NCBI GenBank assembly: GCA_000611775.1
Contig: KK106981.1
Location: forward strand, 8,479,431-8,543,430
Source: Umbilicaria muhlenbergii
Taxonomy: Eukaryota > Ascomycota > Lecanoromycetes > Umbilicariales > Umbilicariaceae
DNA: 64,000 bases
Reading direction: 5' to 3'
The position numbers and the translations under genes are program-made. Shown here piece by piece: positions 23,623-34,950 of the stretch; position 1 is the first letter of the stretch; each line of letters begins with the position of its first letter. A model generated the notes under the pieces. The model was not told the DNA's origin, searched no databases, and saw only the letters and a list, made by a program, of their open reading frames with translations.

Positions 23623-24160
23623 AGCGCGGAATGAGTGGGAACCTACAAGGGCGCGACGGTGGATAAGGCACGGCCACTGATACGACATCAGTTTACAACT
23701 ATGAGATTCAGGAGATGCTGGTGTTGCCTTCTTGGTACTTTTTGAGAAGCCATATTAGCAATCATATGCGATACAGAACAGGCCACACAAGCACCGCCGT
23801 ATCGTCGTTACATAATGGTACCTGAATCGCTGTTCCAAGTCGACGGAATGCTCTTTCTGTTCGAATTGCCCCCGCTGCCCCTTCCCAATCTTCAAACCGC
23901 TGATCATTTTACTTCACTGTGCGAACGCTTTCATCTTACTCAACACCATTCATCGTTGCTAGCATTCACACTCACTGCCCAAGGTCCCGTATATATCTAT
24001 TTATTCAACCATTCATTAAGCGCCTCATCTTATACGAACGGTAAGTAGCCTGTGCATTCAGCGAAATGGTCTTGCTCATCGCTTTGGCAGTTCTCTCGGG
24101 CCGTCCCAGCCACGAATCTAGCCAACAGTCTCTACCCAGAGGAATTACAACCCTTCCACT
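23623..24160. other. Intergenic
   Basis: 3' flank of the Pbi2-like gene and 5' region of the next gene. GTAAGTAGCC ... TTCAG at about 24041-24061 could be a small 5'-UTR intron of the gene starting at 24161. Confidence 0.45.
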
Positions 24161-24943
24161 ATGCCTTCCACCAGTGCCAAATCCCGTGGCACTAACCACC
24201 TGCCCATGCTCACCGTTCGCACCTCTAGCGGAGAGACCAAGACCCTCTCAAAGCGCGACGATAACACCCCTCCGAAGTTCCTCCAAGGGTCAAATGGCCT
24301 ACATATACCTCGAATGAGCATACTCAGCATCACTTATAAGAACGCCTTCAACATCCTGTGTGGTGCAGTCGTGGTCGATGTGCAGCTCCACGCCATCCTC
24401 GGCAGCATAAACAGAGTCACGGGGAGAGTGACACTTCCGAAGACACGTCAAAAGTTCGAGACTTACGAGTCTATGGATTACGTCGCATGGACAGCTGTGG
24501 TCAATCAGACGGGATACTATGCGTGTTCGAATTGGTTTTTCACCGACTACTCGCTGGCGCTCAAAGTAAGACCGGGTTGCGTTGCGGAGCCCTTCGCCGT
24601 TCAACACCGATTCAACGAGTGCGGTTCACTCGACATTATATTCTGGTTCGCAATGCAGGGTAGTGCGAATGATCCCAGTAGAGGCTATCCGCAGTATCCC
24701 GCTCCTCTGCGGCCTTATACGTGTCACGAACTTGGGGAGCACTTTGACGAGACTTGGTGTTATGGATATGAAGAAGCGGTAAAGAAGTTCAACGATGATG
24801 ATAGGGAGATTGTGAAGCGGTGCTTGGGCTTAGCCTATGGCGGTCCTGACAGGTGGAGGATGATTGAACGGAAGTTTAGTAAGAGGTTGGGGTTTGGGCT
24901 GAGCAAGGAACAGCAGGCTGAGGAAGCTTCCGGCTCGCCGTGA
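24161..24943 (+). CDS. Hypothetical protein, 260 aa
   Basis: A single open frame from ATG 24161 with no recognised family. It has a basic, disordered first 45 residues, then a mixed alpha/beta core with aromatic-rich segments (YVAWTAVVNQTGYYACSNWF, DIIFWFAMQGS). Five cysteines lie in the core, and the C-terminus is charged and helical (RWRMIERKFSKRLGFGLSKE). No signal peptide or membrane segment is obvious. The frame has balanced codon use and a clean ATG, which argues that it is real. Confidence 0.6.
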   Translation: MPSTSAKSRGTNHLPMLTVRTSSGETKTLSKRDDNTPPKFLQGSNGLHIPRMSILSITYKNAFNILCGAVVVDVQLHAILGSINRVTGRVTLPKTRQKFETYESMDYVAWTAVVNQTGYYACSNWFFTDYSLALKVRPGCVAEPFAVQHRFNECGSLDIIFWFAMQGSANDPSRGYPQYPAPLRPYTCHELGEHFDETWCYGYEEAVKKFNDDDREIVKRCLGLAYGGPDRWRMIERKFSKRLGFGLSKEQQAEEASGSP

Positions 24944-25477
24944 ATGGTTGAAGATATTGGGTTCGAGCCGCTGTCCCAGTGTTTCAGCTCCTGTTCGAAG
25001 CGGAGGGTGAGGAGGATTCTGGGCGGGGATGGTAGACTTGTTCCAGCAGCATGTACCAGGGGTGCCCTTGGCGGTTCTGCTTTGATACCATCCCAACTCT
25101 TCCAATTCCACCGTTAGTTCTTTGCAGACTATTCTTTCCATTCGCCAACCACATCACGCTCCGTATCTGGGACTTCGAACCTAAGTCCCATGTGCAGTAA
25201 ATAACTATAGTACCATGGTTGAGTAGGTGCCCTAAGTATTGTACGGTTGTAGGGCTAAATGAACATTACAGGATTATGCAGCGGACTGAGTGTCTTACCA
25301 AACAAACGATAGGTTATAGATGGTATTCGGGTTCTAACATCCAATGCATGAGTATCATGGAATATGATTCCCGTCGGTGATTGCCTTGCTCCGTCTCATA
25401 GCCGATAGAGCGGTGTAGCCTCTGGAGCAACAAGTAGCAACTATCATACAACTATAGCCAAATGAACTCACACAGAC
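24944..25477. other. Intergenic
   Basis: Nothing recognisable; 3' flank of the hypothetical gene and promoter of the kinase gene. Confidence 0.5.
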
Positions 25478-26882
25478 ATGTCTCAAAGGCCTTTCATACT
25501 ATCATCTAGCGTCCTACGTACCATCTGCCCTCCAAGACCGCGCTGCAAGCACTACTCGACGACATTGGGCCCCTCACCAGTCGGAAGATCGTGGTCTCAT
25601 CCCCCAACCTCCGCTGATGTTGCAGACGACCAGGTTGCCCGACTCGCCGCAACGCCACTACATCAGTTGAGTTTAGCAGATCTTGTCCGGTAACCATACC
25701 ATGCTACGGTCCCAGGCTTGTGTCGGTTGCTAATGCGGAATATCCAGACATGGCCGCCCTCCACTCTCAGCAGACGCTCTCTTCTCCTCCGCCAACTTCA
25801 CCCTCTCCCTGCTTCCAAACCGCCTCGCACATCGCATACAGGCACTTCGAAACCTACCGTTCATAGTCGTTTCGAACCCGCATATCTCTAAGATCTACAA
25901 CAACTACTTGCACTCTCTGTCTACGCTTCTACCATACCAAGAACGGCAGATTACATCTCTCGAGGATGAAACGCAGTTTACGGAGGTCATGGCGGATCTT
26001 GTTCAAACGCACTCCAATACCATCCCCATACTCGCCAGGGGCTTTTTGGAGTGCAGGAAATACATCAGCCCGGCGGATGTCACACGCTTCCTGGACGAAC
26101 ACTTGAGGGCACGGATAGGAACACGTCTGATAGCTGAGCAGCACATAGCGTTGCATCTGTCATCGCAGCCGTATAACAGGGATTCTGCAAATGAAGTCGG
26201 GAGCGTTCCACCTAGCTATATAGGTGTCATTGACACAGCACTTCGACCCGCAGACATCGTCCGCCATTGCGAATCCTTCGTCTCCGAGATCTGCGAACTC
26301 AAGTACGGAGTGCGCCCAACCTTGACCATCAAGGGTCAGCCAGACACGAGGTTAGCACATGTGCCCACGCATCTCGAGTACATAATCACAGAGCTGTTAA
26401 AAAACGCCTTCCGTGCTACCGTCGAAAGTGGAAACGAACGCGTTCCCGTGGAAGTCACCATAGCAGCAACCTCAAAGGCGCAACTCGAGATGTCAACTGG
26501 AATACCAGAAGACAAGGACCACCGATCCCACAATTCCGACACCGTCGGCGTTGCTCCATCCGGCGATGCACCCGGCGTAACGATCCGCATCCGCGACCGT
26601 GGCGGTGGCATATCCCTCGAGAACCTCCCCAACATATGGTCCTACAGTTTCACCACCTTTGGCGACGACGACATAGCGGATGTGGCCGGTAACGGCACCA
26701 TAGACGCGCTAAATGCCATCTCGACTGCTGGGGCTGGTGGCAGCAGTCTCGCAGGCTTGGGCTATGGGCTACCGCTGGGGAGAGCTTATGCTGAGTACTT
26801 TGGTGGAGGCATTAAGGTGCAGAGTCTCTGGGGGTGGGGGACGGATGTTTATCTGAATTTGAAGGGGCTGGGGAGGATTTGA
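25478..26882 (+). CDS. Mitochondrial PDK/BCKDK-family protein kinase
   Basis: Exons 25478-25689 and 25748-26882 give 448 aa. The N-terminus (MSQRPFILSSSVLRTICPPR) is Arg/Ser-rich and acid-free, as expected for a mitochondrial presequence. The BCKDHK N-terminal helical domain follows, then a GHKL ATPase domain: N-box ELLKNAFRATVE (about 285), G1 RDRGGGI (about 353) and G2 lid GLGYGLPLGRAYAEYFGG (about 407). These kinases inactivate pyruvate or branched-chain 2-oxoacid dehydrogenase by phosphorylating the E1 alpha subunit in the mitochondrial matrix. From sequence alone I cannot decide between the two substrates. All ATP-binding motifs are intact. Confidence 0.93.
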
Positions 26883-27065
26883 CCACTCACTCAATTCGAT
26901 GTCAAGAGTTGAGGGGATAAACACGTACCCCTACTCACTTACCCCCCTTACACAGTCACTCACCCCCCCTTCCCTACTCACCTCTCACACCCTCTACCCC
27001 CCTGAAACACCCTCACCCTCCATATAACTCTATACTTATTTCGACGTATCAGCTCTTCAGTACTT
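26883..27065. other. Convergent intergenic spacer
   Basis: A short C/T-rich spacer between the kinase and the minus-strand gene, presumably holding both 3' ends. Confidence 0.4.
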
Positions 27066-28816
27066 TCACGCACGGCTGCGTGACAAAGACAAAGATACGG
27101 CAAGGATAAGGAGAAGGGTAAGGACTTCAAGGTCAATCCGCAGGCGGGATCCCGTCGGGGAGGTCGGGGCGCATGAATTGGATGCGTGCGTGCATTCGTG
27201 TGCGCGTGTATGCGCGTGAGCGACTGGGAACCGATATCTGTACCGTTTTATCGGCGACGCTCTGCTTGGCCACTTATTAATCATACCATTATCATAGGCG
27301 AGCTCATCGGTCGACGTGTCTGATTTCGCCACGTCAGCTTCAGCCACTGTGGATAAGGAGGTCCGGCTGTCTCTTGCGGTACTGAATGATGCTGGCTTGG
27401 AGGACTTCCTTCGCGCCACTTCATTTGCGTCGGCGATGAGTCGGTCTCGGTATTCCTTCGCCAAGCCTCGGGCATTGCGGTATGCCCTAGCTCCTGCTCG
27501 GAAGCTATCTACAGAATGCTTCAAAGCAAATGAGCATAGCTGAGTCATGTGATACTCCGGCTGATCGCCAGGAACCGTCGGCTCTGTAGGATGTGTCGCG
27601 TACATCTCAAGTGTGCCCGTGCCACTGTGATAGGTGTTGGCGATCGTGTACGCGTTCTCATCATACACAGGTGTAGAAGCTCCATAGTTCTGAAGTTGAT
27701 GCATGGCACGGGCCCCGACCGCCCCGTCATAGCAAGCTTGCTTCTCAGCGATATCAGCTCGTCCCTGGGCGCTCTTCCCCTCCAAAAAGTAATTTGGGAC
27801 AGCCGGTACGCTTGTGTCGCTGGACGGAACGATGTATTCTCCGAGCTCATCACGGACCCGCTGATTGATTTGCGCAGGCTTGGCTCCATAGTATAGGTCT
27901 GGTTTCGGCTTTACAACGTCTTTGGCCACAGGCTTCAAGTGACCAAATGGTACATCTTCCTGAGACGGATACTGGTTGTCGTTGTCTCCTGCTATGATAG
28001 GGATGACCTTGGCCATTACCGTAGGTTCAGTCTTTACCCGCTTGTTATTTCGCTTGAACTTGTTGAAGTCTGATTCTGAAAATTGTGATGGCGAGAGGGA
28101 TGGTCGTGGCTGAGCAAGCCTCCGTTGTATGTCTTGTAAATTCATCGGTGCCGGTGGTGTGCGGTTGTCCCCAAACTCATACCCCTCAGGGTAGATGCCA
28201 TGATCAATCAATTTCTGTTCAAAATTGCCACTATAGGCTGAAGACTTGGTGGCTTTGGCTGTGCCGCTCTGCTCCGAACCAGATGACCGCTTCCGACTCT
28301 GAGAACCGGATTGGCTCATTGCGTTGTCGACAAGAATAGGAAGGTTTGCATACTAGAAGTCATAGCTACTCAGTCGCATGCACTCACACCGCAGATGCAT
28401 GAGGAATATACCCCTCTGAGGTGAGCCAAATCTGGGCCCCCGTGCTGAGCAAAGCGCTTGATCTTCTGGAGATTCTGTCCAGATAGAAGTGTTGTGGTCG
28501 ACTTTGGCAGTAAAGGCAGTAAAGGCAGTAAAGATGGACTGTACTGCGTCTGGTTGATTCTGCGGTCATACTCTCTCAGCGCACCACGGCTCAACCGAAT
28601 TTTTGATAGAGTATTCCAGAAGCTGGGAGGTCGATGGCCGCGGCGAGCCTTCTTTTCACGACTCGACTTCTGTCTCTTCGCAACGGGTGATTGATCGTCA
28701 GTCGCAGGCTTGATTGAGGTTCGCTGCCGCTTTCGTGAAGTTGGCTCTTCGAGGCCAACCATGGATTCTGATGAACATGACATCTTATCTGCTGTACTGC
28801 ATGTTGCCTGCTTCAT
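27066..28816 (-). CDS. Conserved fungal protein (DUF7924-like), possible PD-(D/E)XK-type fold
   Basis: Exons 28816-28412 and 28352-27066 are joined by a 59-bp phase-0 intron (563 aa). The N-terminal part is basic with the conserved block PSFWNTLSKIRLSRGALREY. After the intron come GNFEQKLIDHGIYPEGYEF, RLAQPRPSLSPSQFSESDF and the core domain. The core runs from PDLYYGAKPAQINQRVRDEL through PNYFLEGKSAQGRADIAEK and QACYDGAVGARAMHQL to YHMTQLCSFALKH. It resembles a large, lineage-expanded fungal family, recalled from memory as DUF7924. The strand-like YFLEGK followed by a Gln-bearing helix is reminiscent of the E-x-K motif of PD-(D/E)XK nucleases, but this is only a suggestion. The last 60-70 residues (HAHTRAHECTH ... 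LSLSRSRA) look like read-through of 3' sequence, so the true C-terminus may differ. Confidence 0.72.
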
Positions 28817-28831
28817 GTTATTCTTGCTCAA

Positions 28832-29070
28832 TCTCGTTCATTGCTCCTTTTCATCAATGTCGCTATATCGCTGATGCTTGAATGTTAGGCTGAGGGGTGT
28901 GACGCTATTACTTAATCTGCTCTGTACATACTCAATTGCACGGAGCAGTCTCTTTAAGCCATCGTACATACCTAGGTAGATACTTTACTTAGTCAACACA
29001 GAACACTTCAAGGTAAGGTAGTTGTTCTATGAGCTCCCCACCATCGCCCAGGGTCACAGCGGCCCGGCGC
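28832..29070. other. Upstream region
   Basis: 5' flank of the minus-strand DUF7924-like gene. No gene seen. Confidence 0.4.
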
Positions 29071-29277
29071 GCAGCCGGATGGGGCTAGCAGCCGGATAGG
29101 GCTAGGTTAGCAGCCGGATAGGGCTAGGTTAGCAGCCGGATAGGGCTAGGTTAGCAACCGGATAGGGCTAGGTTAGCAACCGGATGGGGCTAGGTTAGCA
29201 GCCCCATGGGGCTAGCACCGGGTGGGGCTAGGCTAACCGCCGGATGAGGCTAGACTAGCAGCCGAATGGGGCTAGTA
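29071..29277. repeat. Minisatellite, about 22-bp unit
   Basis: Nine to ten tandem units around the consensus AGCCGGATAGGGCTAGGTTA followed by GC. Central units are nearly identical and the outer units are diverged (GGATGGGGCTAG, CGGGTGGGGCTAGG). It ends about 70 bp before the start codon of the CK1-like gene. Confidence 0.9.
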
Positions 29278-29349
29278 CCTTAGCAAGCTTCGCTTGGGAG
29301 GCATGCCATAAGTAAAGCATCAAGTGTACCTTAGAGACCTTACAAACTG

Positions 29350-30396
29350 ATGGATACCCTTATTGTTCGCATTCAGGAGCTACGCATAGGTTCAAAGTAC
29401 CAGTTGGTCCGTAGGTTAGGCGCAGGCACTTTCGGCGACGTCTATCTCGGTATTCAATCCCACTACTGGACTGTCGACGCAAAACGCTTACATTGCAACA
29501 GGAAAAGATGTTGAAACCAATGAAGAAGTGGCCATTAAACTTGAACATCACACCATCGCTCCCTCTTTTCTCCGAGAGGAAGCGAGCATATACAGCTCTC
29601 TTTCCGGGCGAGCGGGCTTTCCTCAAATGTACTGGGACGGAGTAAAAGATGATTTCACGGTGATGGTGTTTGAACTCCTCGGACCCAACCTGGAGGACTT
29701 ATTCAGATATTGCGGGAACCGGTTCTCACGGAAGACAACATTAATGATTTTCGATCAACTACTCCGTCGGTTTGAAAGCCTTCATTCTGTGCAGTATCTT
29801 CATCGAGACGTCAAGCCAGAGAACTTTCTGATGGGGGTGGGAAAGCAAGGGAATCTCATCTACATGACTGACTTGGGCCTCGCGATATACCATCAACCCG
29901 ATGAAACTGTGTCCGGCAGTACCTCCGTCCGCAATCCTCAACTGATTGGCACGTCCAGATATGCGAGCGTCAACGGCCATTTAGGAATAGGTGGGCAGCA
30001 TTCCATATGTCACTCTACACAGGTGAGTGGCTAACTTCATTTGCAGCCCAGTCCCGCGGTGACGACTTGGAGGCGTTAGGATACATGATGCTGTACTTCA
30101 TACTTGGGTCCCTTCCATGGCAAGGACTGAAGGCTTCAACCCGGGAGCAAAAGGCTCGGCTCGTTCTTGAGAAGAAACAGACGACTACTGTGGCAGAGCT
30201 CTGCGGCGATCTTCCACAGGAATTTGCCATCTACATGAACTACGTGCGTAACCTACGTCACGAGGACAAACCAGAATATAAATATCTTCGGAGGATCTTC
30301 CGCAATCTTTTCCGGCGGCGGCGATTTGAATACGACCAGGTCTTTGACTGGACGATCCGGGAATACCAGAGACAAAGCATTGAGTGCGCTGAGTAG
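29350..30396 (+). CDS. Casein kinase 1-like protein kinase paralogue
   Basis: Exons 29350-29449, 29502-29990 and 30047-30396 give 312 aa, essentially only the kinase domain. P-loop LGAGTFGDVYLG, lysine in EEVAIKLE (about residue 46), catalytic loop LHRDVKPENFLMG (about 133) and the CK1 signature GTSRYASVNGHLGIAQSRGD followed by GSLPWQGLKA are present. The DFG motif reads DLG (TDLGLAIY), and the usual long C-terminal regulatory tail of CK1 is absent. This suggests an accessory CK1 paralogue rather than the housekeeping Hrr25/YCK type. It sits at the border of the decay zone, just downstream of the minisatellite. Confidence 0.85.
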
Positions 30397-30546
30397 TTGC
30401 CTGGGTTAAGAGGAGCGCGGCGAGCAATCGGAGGGTCCGTCAAAGACACGTGGCCATGAGACAACACAGGAAAAGGACGTTACGGCGTACGCTGTGGTCA
30501 GTCAAACAAAAACTAAAAGAGAAGGTTTGAGATTAGTGAATGTTAG

Positions 30547-30885
30547 TGTTACGCTGCACACCGGATTGGGCTTTGAGTTAGGTTGGTTTCAACTCCTATA
30601 ACCCAACCAAAACCCCAATCCAGTGAGTTTTGGTTGAGTTTAACCTAATGAGTTGTGCTAGTTTTTATGGTAGTCAAAAACAGTCTGTGACGGTGCTTTT
30701 CAAGGCCGTTTTTGAAGGCGATGCTTGAGGCTGTTTTCAAAGGCGGCTTTCAAGGCCATTTCTGAATACATGTAAACAACTTATAAGCAAATAATTCAAC
30801 TGAGTTAGCCCATTGGGTAACTCAACCCAATCCCAATCCCGTTTAACCAACCCCAAAAAAACCCAATCCAAACCCGTTTGGACAT
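30547..30885. repeat. Candidate small non-autonomous element or repeat (weak)
   Basis: An AT-rich block with mirrored terminal motifs: GGATTGGG and AGGTTGGTTT near the left edge, CCAACC and CCCAATCC near the right edge. The centre holds several copies of a (T)TTCAA(A)GGC-like motif. Subterminal repeats of this kind occur in hAT-type MITEs, but I found no clear target-site duplication. It could instead be an old degraded repeat. Confidence 0.3.
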
Positions 30886-31297
30886 TTCATCTTGAAAAGG
30901 GCTTCTGGAAGTTCCGGTGAGAAAATGACTACATCAAGGCTGCGGAAACCAGCGTGGCAGAGATTGCCAAATGGTACCCCACCACCGTTTACGTACATAT
31001 TATCTGTTACTACTGAGACATAATCTGCTTCATTGAAAAATTGTATACTGATATCAGAGGATGACAGCGACAGGATTGAATTTAAGGCGAAATGAAGGCT
31101 GAAGGAGTATATTTTAGACCTAGCTATTATAGAGAGAAAAATGAAAATAGATAGAAGGTAGAGAAAATAAGTGAAAGGCTCTTGTTAAAAATCATGTAAT
31201 TTTTTAGAGTTTGTCACGTAAAGGATTAACCATTGTATGAGGGTGAAACATTTCTTCATATAAAAGATGACAGTTCTCTTCTTTCAGTCGGAAAACC
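30886..31297. other. AT-rich spacer
   Basis: AT-rich sequence without recognisable genes, downstream of the 3' end of the dead Gde1-like gene. Confidence 0.45.
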
Positions 31298-34200
31298 TCA
31301 GGAAGCCGCATCATTCAAAGTCTTCGGAATCAGATGAACATGATCAACAATAATGACATTAGGGCCTGCCTCGGCTCGAGTATGGGAGAGATAAGCGTTA
31401 GCCTAAGCATACTATACAATCGCCGCAATCTTCTCAAACAAACTAAGTAAAATTTAGCAACCCTTTTACTTTGGCACTCTTTGAACCATTTTTCAAAGAA
31501 CCATATGAGGCGCAGCTCAGCCCCGAAGCTCTCGTGTGCTTCATCAGCTTTGAACACATGACGAGCGGTTCTGACTCCACAACTATCCCAGCTAGACCTC
31601 AGTTCTTCGCAAAATGCACGGCTTCTTGCATGCTGCTGGCCATTACATCTCCGGCCAGAGACATTCCAGGACTGTTAAGGAAAAGGACCAGGCAACTTTG
31701 CTACTTGATGGAGGGGAGAAGACAGATTTCGGGGCTAAACAAAGAGAAGAGGATTACACGGCTTGCGCCAAGATTGTAGATTTGGTCGAGTATAGTATCG
31801 ACAAGTGGGTTAAGCTAGATAGCTAGGTATCCATTCTCGAACCGTCGGCCTCAAAGAGCGTCGGGGATTCTATCATAGATGGAGCTTGGTCAGAATGGGA
31901 CTTCTTTCAGCATGTTGAGAGGGACTTGCTTGCCTCGATATTAAAGCGATTAATATAGGTAATTTTTGAAGTATTTCTTCCGGAGTGGTGAAAGGTTCCA
32001 GATTGTAATCGCCCCTGGTATTGCTTTTAACCCCCTTGAGCTGGAACTAAAATGAACGTTGCGTTCGCTCGACTATATATTTGGTTGTGTAGTCTTCGTA
32101 TGCATTTGAAGAGAGTAAGCGATGTCTTCGAACACGGTTCATCTAACCCTCAGATGTTTCCCCGAATCTTGTCTTAGCCGCAGATGCTAAATGACCACGG
32201 GGTAGTTGTGCTTTGCTAAGATACGTAGACTATATGAATGTAAGGTAACAAAATATTTTGCAATCATTCGTGAACTTGTAGAATGACCTACTCCGTGCTA
32301 AGCGTAGGCAGCGCCGCGTCTATCCCTGTTTCGCTCATTAGAAATGACTGCACACGTACCAACCAGGCCATTGAGCCTACTGCTGGCTGCAGTACTTACC
32401 TGCATCTTGTTCTCTCCAATTTGCAGGTGTTCGCGAGCGGCAGTGTTCTGACCGAGTCTTATGCGCGATTTGAATATATGACATGGCCAGTGCGCAGAAT
32501 GGATCACTACCTCTATATCCGAAGACTTCGGTAGGACCCTCGCCCCTCCATAGGTCATATGACCTTGTAGAGGTGCCGAGTAGACGCGGGAACGGCGTCA
32601 CTATCAAAACTGAAAGTTGCCTATCCAATGAACTTGAGCGTCTCATTTTCGAGGATGGGTACGGCATAACCTTTCATTAGCGTTTGGCGCTTCGAGCCAA
32701 GTCCTTATTTGAGATTTTCAAGGAGGGCTACACCGCTGCCGATGAGTACGGCTTCTCTCTGTACCCCTTCTCTATTGGTAGAGGTCGTTAGGTGGAGGAT
32801 GTTGAACTTCAGCTTGAATCCGCTCAGATCCTTGGCCGAAAAGAGCAAAGGCTCATTGATGGTGTTCTTCAGCACTGGTAATTGGATTTCATAGCCTGGT
32901 TCACTCCCACTGACTGCCCGAATCCTGACGGAAACCCCTGTCTCAAGCCGCGAAGGACAAGCATCCGGAGAAATGTAAAGGCTTAGATCATCTGGTATCA
33001 CATGCTCATGTGAATCTAAGGAGCCCTGGTAGACAAAGATACGACACTCGCTTGAGTGAGCAGAATTACCGTACGTTCGCGGTGCATGGAATTCGAAAAC
33101 GTGGTTCGTTGGCCTTCTTGCAATCCGTAAAGTGATCGCAGAGCCCCTGCCTCCATATGTAAATGTGCATTGCCGGAAATGGAAGAAGGCGCTGGTGCAT
33201 TAGCTACTCCTATCATCTCTGCAACCCTCCTCGGACCTCCGAATACAGCATACTCCGCTATCCAACCTAACCGTCACATATTCCTATATTTACTCCTTTG
33301 TGAAAGAGAAGTTCCATAATCAGCAGATATCCTCCAACACTAGTCATAAACAAGAGAGTCCATTTGTAGACTGTCTCCGGCACGTCTATGTCAGCCTTTT
33401 ATTAGATAGAGCCTCGATTATAGGCTTCGCCATATCTTCACGGCCAGATTGAGCCGCGATATAGAGAACTGCGTCGAAGCACTTATCTTGATGAATGATG
33501 TCGGCGCTGTTTGCAGAAAGAAGTTTCATAGTTTCAACGAAATTTGATTTAAGAGCAATAGCCACCTAGAATTGTACTCAAATTCTGCACATCAGCCATC
33601 TTATCTGTACTACCCTTTAGTCTGTGGAAATCCAATAAGAGCTTTGTGGTTACGGTATGACCGCTGATCACGCCAAGATGTAACAGTGTGTACCCTTCAA
33701 GGTCCGGCAATAATATGAGTCTAGATCATAAGAGACATGAGATTCTCCCCAATCTAGCATGCATTTCAAACTTCCTTGACAGGCTTCAGCCAGGACATAT
33801 TGGCAGGCGTAATGAAGAGGTAGACGCCCAAATGAGTCCCCTTCTTGAAGAGCATACCGTTGGCCGGGGCGTAGCCGGTTCAGGATGAGAGTGAGTAAAG
33901 GGAGGGTGTCTTGATCAGTATCAATGGAACTGGTGAATTTATGGAGCTGTGATTCTTGAGATAACTGACGCTTCAACGTCGATCTCCGGCCAATTCTGAT
34001 GAACAGGCGATGGAGAAAGTTACGTCGTCCAATGAGGCAACATCGTCCAGCGACTCCACCCGTGAGAGCAGCTGGGCAATACAGCGTCTAGATCTGTATG
34101 ATATCAAAATTTGTAGTAGGGGGGAGCAATGCCTATAGACCTGTACCTGGCGCTTGATTCTCAGAAGCTTACACTTGAAGCAGATAGTACGAGGCAGGAG

Positions 34201-34950
34201 TGTCATCGTTCTGGATTACCTGATACACAGCCTCTTGAGAGGCGAGAGAGGGATACATCTGAGTGCAGGTATCCTCAACCATCAGAAGAACATGGACCGC
34301 GCTGGGCCGTTATTGAAAACTTGCGTGACTGAGTACAGCCAGCGACCTATTTATTTGTTCAAGGTCTCCGAGACATGGTGTTTGGCTTGCAAGTAAGAAG
34401 TTCGTAACCTCATACAGATGCCGACTGCTCCTCGATGGAAACTTGTCCAGCTTACGAGCTATCCTTCACAAGCAATTGCGATTCAATTTTTCATACCATG
34501 GTAACGTCTTGAGCTCATCACGTACCTCAACCAAAGCTGCTAGGACGTCTTCCAACTGCTGTTGGTACCATCGGTCCAAATCCGCAGCGTTCAGGAAATC
34601 CGGGTGTATACCGTGATATTTGAGAAGTGCTGCCGTTTTGAGTCGGATAAGGAGATACTTATTTTCGCTAAAGGTTTCGATCTCGCTAATGTTGCGGCTT
34701 AGGGTAGCATAGAGTTCTAATCCAATGTTAGAGCGTCCGGTCAATAAGCTACTATAAGGTGAGCTACTTGGCTTACTGACCTGTGAAGTCTGCATCCACT
34801 CCCCGCTCAACAGCACTTTTGAAGGCAAGCTCAAAGAGCTCCTTCAACTGGTTGTAACTGATGTAGAACACCGTTCACTCTGGCACTACACAACAATGAG
34901 AGTTTCAGCCAACCTTTTTGGCGAAAATATACACTGTATTGAGTTCGAGT
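31298..34950 (-). pseudogene. Dead SPX-ankyrin-GDPD gene (Gde1-type glycerophosphodiester phosphodiesterase)
   Basis: Pieces in all three minus frames line up, in order, with the Gde1/Pho81 architecture. SPX: FYISYNQLKELFELAFKS, then LDRWYQQQLEDVLAALVE and LKTLPWYEKLN, about 34890-34400. Middle: ALLSRVESLDD-like, about 34050. Ankyrin: DSFGRLPLHYACQ, LEGYTLLHLGVISGHTVTTK and LYIAAQSGREDMAKPI, about 33950-33400. Pre-GDPD: GSGVALLENLK and GLGSKRQTLMKGYAVPI, about 32800-32650. GDPD: LQIGENKMQ, SETGIDAALPTL, SNTRGDY, EPFTTPEEILQKLPI, TLFEADGS, FSLFSPEICLL-like, CASYGSLK, and finally EAGPNVIIVDHVHLI next to a stop at 31298. About ten interruptions are visible, including TGG-to-TGA at the SPX tryptophan (34875-34877), stops at LENLK and KFIG, frameshifts, and loss of about 30 codons over the catalytic E-x-D/H region. 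GHRG reads GYRG. Some introns remain recognisable (e.g. 48 bp before VAIALKSNF). Confidence 0.85.

Noticed and set aside
29071-29277. CRISPR-like array
   Set aside because: Units are contiguous with no spacers and the genome is eukaryotic; it is a minisatellite.
31330-31826. Small genes in the AT-rich part of the decay zone
   Set aside because: Their sequence is explained by the minus-strand Gde1-like fossil in other frames.
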